NCBI GenBank assembly: GCA_001872575.1
Contig: MNWP01000033.1
Span: forward strand, 62,249-111,827
Source: Candidatus Peregrinibacteria bacterium CG1_02_54_53
GTDB lineage: Bacteria > Patescibacteriota > Gracilibacteria > Peribacterales > Peribacteraceae
Length of the DNA stretch: 49,579 nt
Direction of reading: 5' to 3'
The notes under the pieces were generated by a model that saw only the letters and a list, made by a program, of their open reading frames with translations, did not search any database and was not told where the DNA came from. The number at the start of each line of letters is the position of its first letter. The stretch's first letter is position 1. This document shows positions 49,276 to 49,579 of the stretch, one piece after another. Position numbers and translations under genes: made by a program.

Positions 49276-49300
49276 CTATCAACTCTCCTAGTCTGTAATC

Positions 49301-49579
49301 TCAAACGCATAATTGTGTTGAAATGACACTATTCAACACTTCTGCGGGTGTCCGGTAGTTGAGGGATCGGCGAGGACGAGTATTGATGAGCTCAACGGCT
49401 CGATCAAGCTCTTCCTGAGAAATGGCACGAAAATCCGTCCCCTTCGGGAAGAAATCCCGCAACAGTCCGTTCGTATGCTCGTTGAGTCCTCGTTCCCAGG
49501 CGTGGTACGGACGCGCGCAGTATACCGTGATCCCCAATTCCTCGGTGATGTTCTGATGACAGCAGATCTCCCTGCCGTT
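49301..49579 (-). mobile_element. IS30-family transposase, C-terminal 92 residues (continues beyond window)
   Basis: The visible part begins NGREICCHQNITEELGITVY and continues with CARPYHAWERGLNEHTNGLL and RDFFPKGTDF. It closely matches the IS30 DDE-domain end, with catalytic Glu in GLNEHTNG, followed by NTRPRRSLNYRTPAEV. The first visible residues belong to the DNGxE motif around the second catalytic Asp, which lies just outside. The stop is at 49301. The element's terminal inverted repeat should lie just downstream (around 49280-49300), but with only one end in view I cannot define it. Confidence 0.92.

Overview
The window looks like a chromosomal segment of a Candidate Phyla Radiation (Patescibacteria) bacterium, most probably a Peregrinibacteria/Peribacteria-type genome. 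This is an inference. It rests on secreted proteins with poly-serine linkers, SLH, Calx-beta and cysteine-rich modules, a cysteine-rich CxxC protein of a kind I associate with these genomes, short GC-rich repeats scattered between and inside genes, and few Shine-Dalgarno sequences. Many genes instead have a TATAAT-like -10 box 6-8 bases before the start codon, so leaderless mRNAs appear common. TGA, TAA and TAG all end genes, so the standard code applies.

Layout. 1-1000: a P-loop kinase cut by the window edge and an orphan gene. 1043-9450: penicillin-binding protein 1C coupled to a giant thioester alpha-2-macroglobulin. 9700-15250: a small orphan gene, then a surface operon encoding a dockerin protein, a cohesin-like multidomain protein, a cupredoxin-like protein and a TPR membrane glycosyltransferase-like protein. 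15400-20800: holA, a coiled-coil protein, greA and carB. 20900-25800: an SLH protein, an EamA transporter, a GIY-YIG protein, tRNA-Leu(UAA), a sortase and mnmA. 25900-33550: prfA, an ACP-like protein, purD, a 46-cysteine protein, purF, folD and tmk. 33600-36570: a small membrane protein and a membrane-anchored Clp ATPase. 36580-39480: LysE-type and MFS transporters, a 144-bp inverted repeat and an AT-richer HNH endonuclease gene. 39530-41660: groES-groEL under a CIRCE operator. 41800-46800: an SLH/Calx-beta surface protein, tRNA-Leu(CAG) flanked by tRNA fragments, an O-antigen ligase-like protein, a lipoprotein and a possible 43-residue membrane peptide. 46980-48870: citramalate synthase (cimA) behind what looks like a ribosome-mediated isoleucine attenuator. 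48890-49579: an orphan gene and the 3' end of an IS30-family transposase.

How the genes work together. Envelope biology dominates: peptidoglycan synthesis with its defence partner, SLH and poly-Ser surface proteins, a cohesin/dockerin pair, a sortase with candidate C-terminal sorting signals, and two glycan-related membrane enzymes. The housekeeping genes cover replication (holA, tmk), transcription (greA), translation (prfA, mnmA, two tRNA-Leu), protein folding (groESL, Clp) and purine, pyrimidine and folate steps (purF, purD, carB, folD). The most striking element is the cimA leader: a good promoter, a 17-codon Ile-rich leader peptide, a 10-bp stem overlapping its Ile codons and an intrinsic terminator ahead of cimA.
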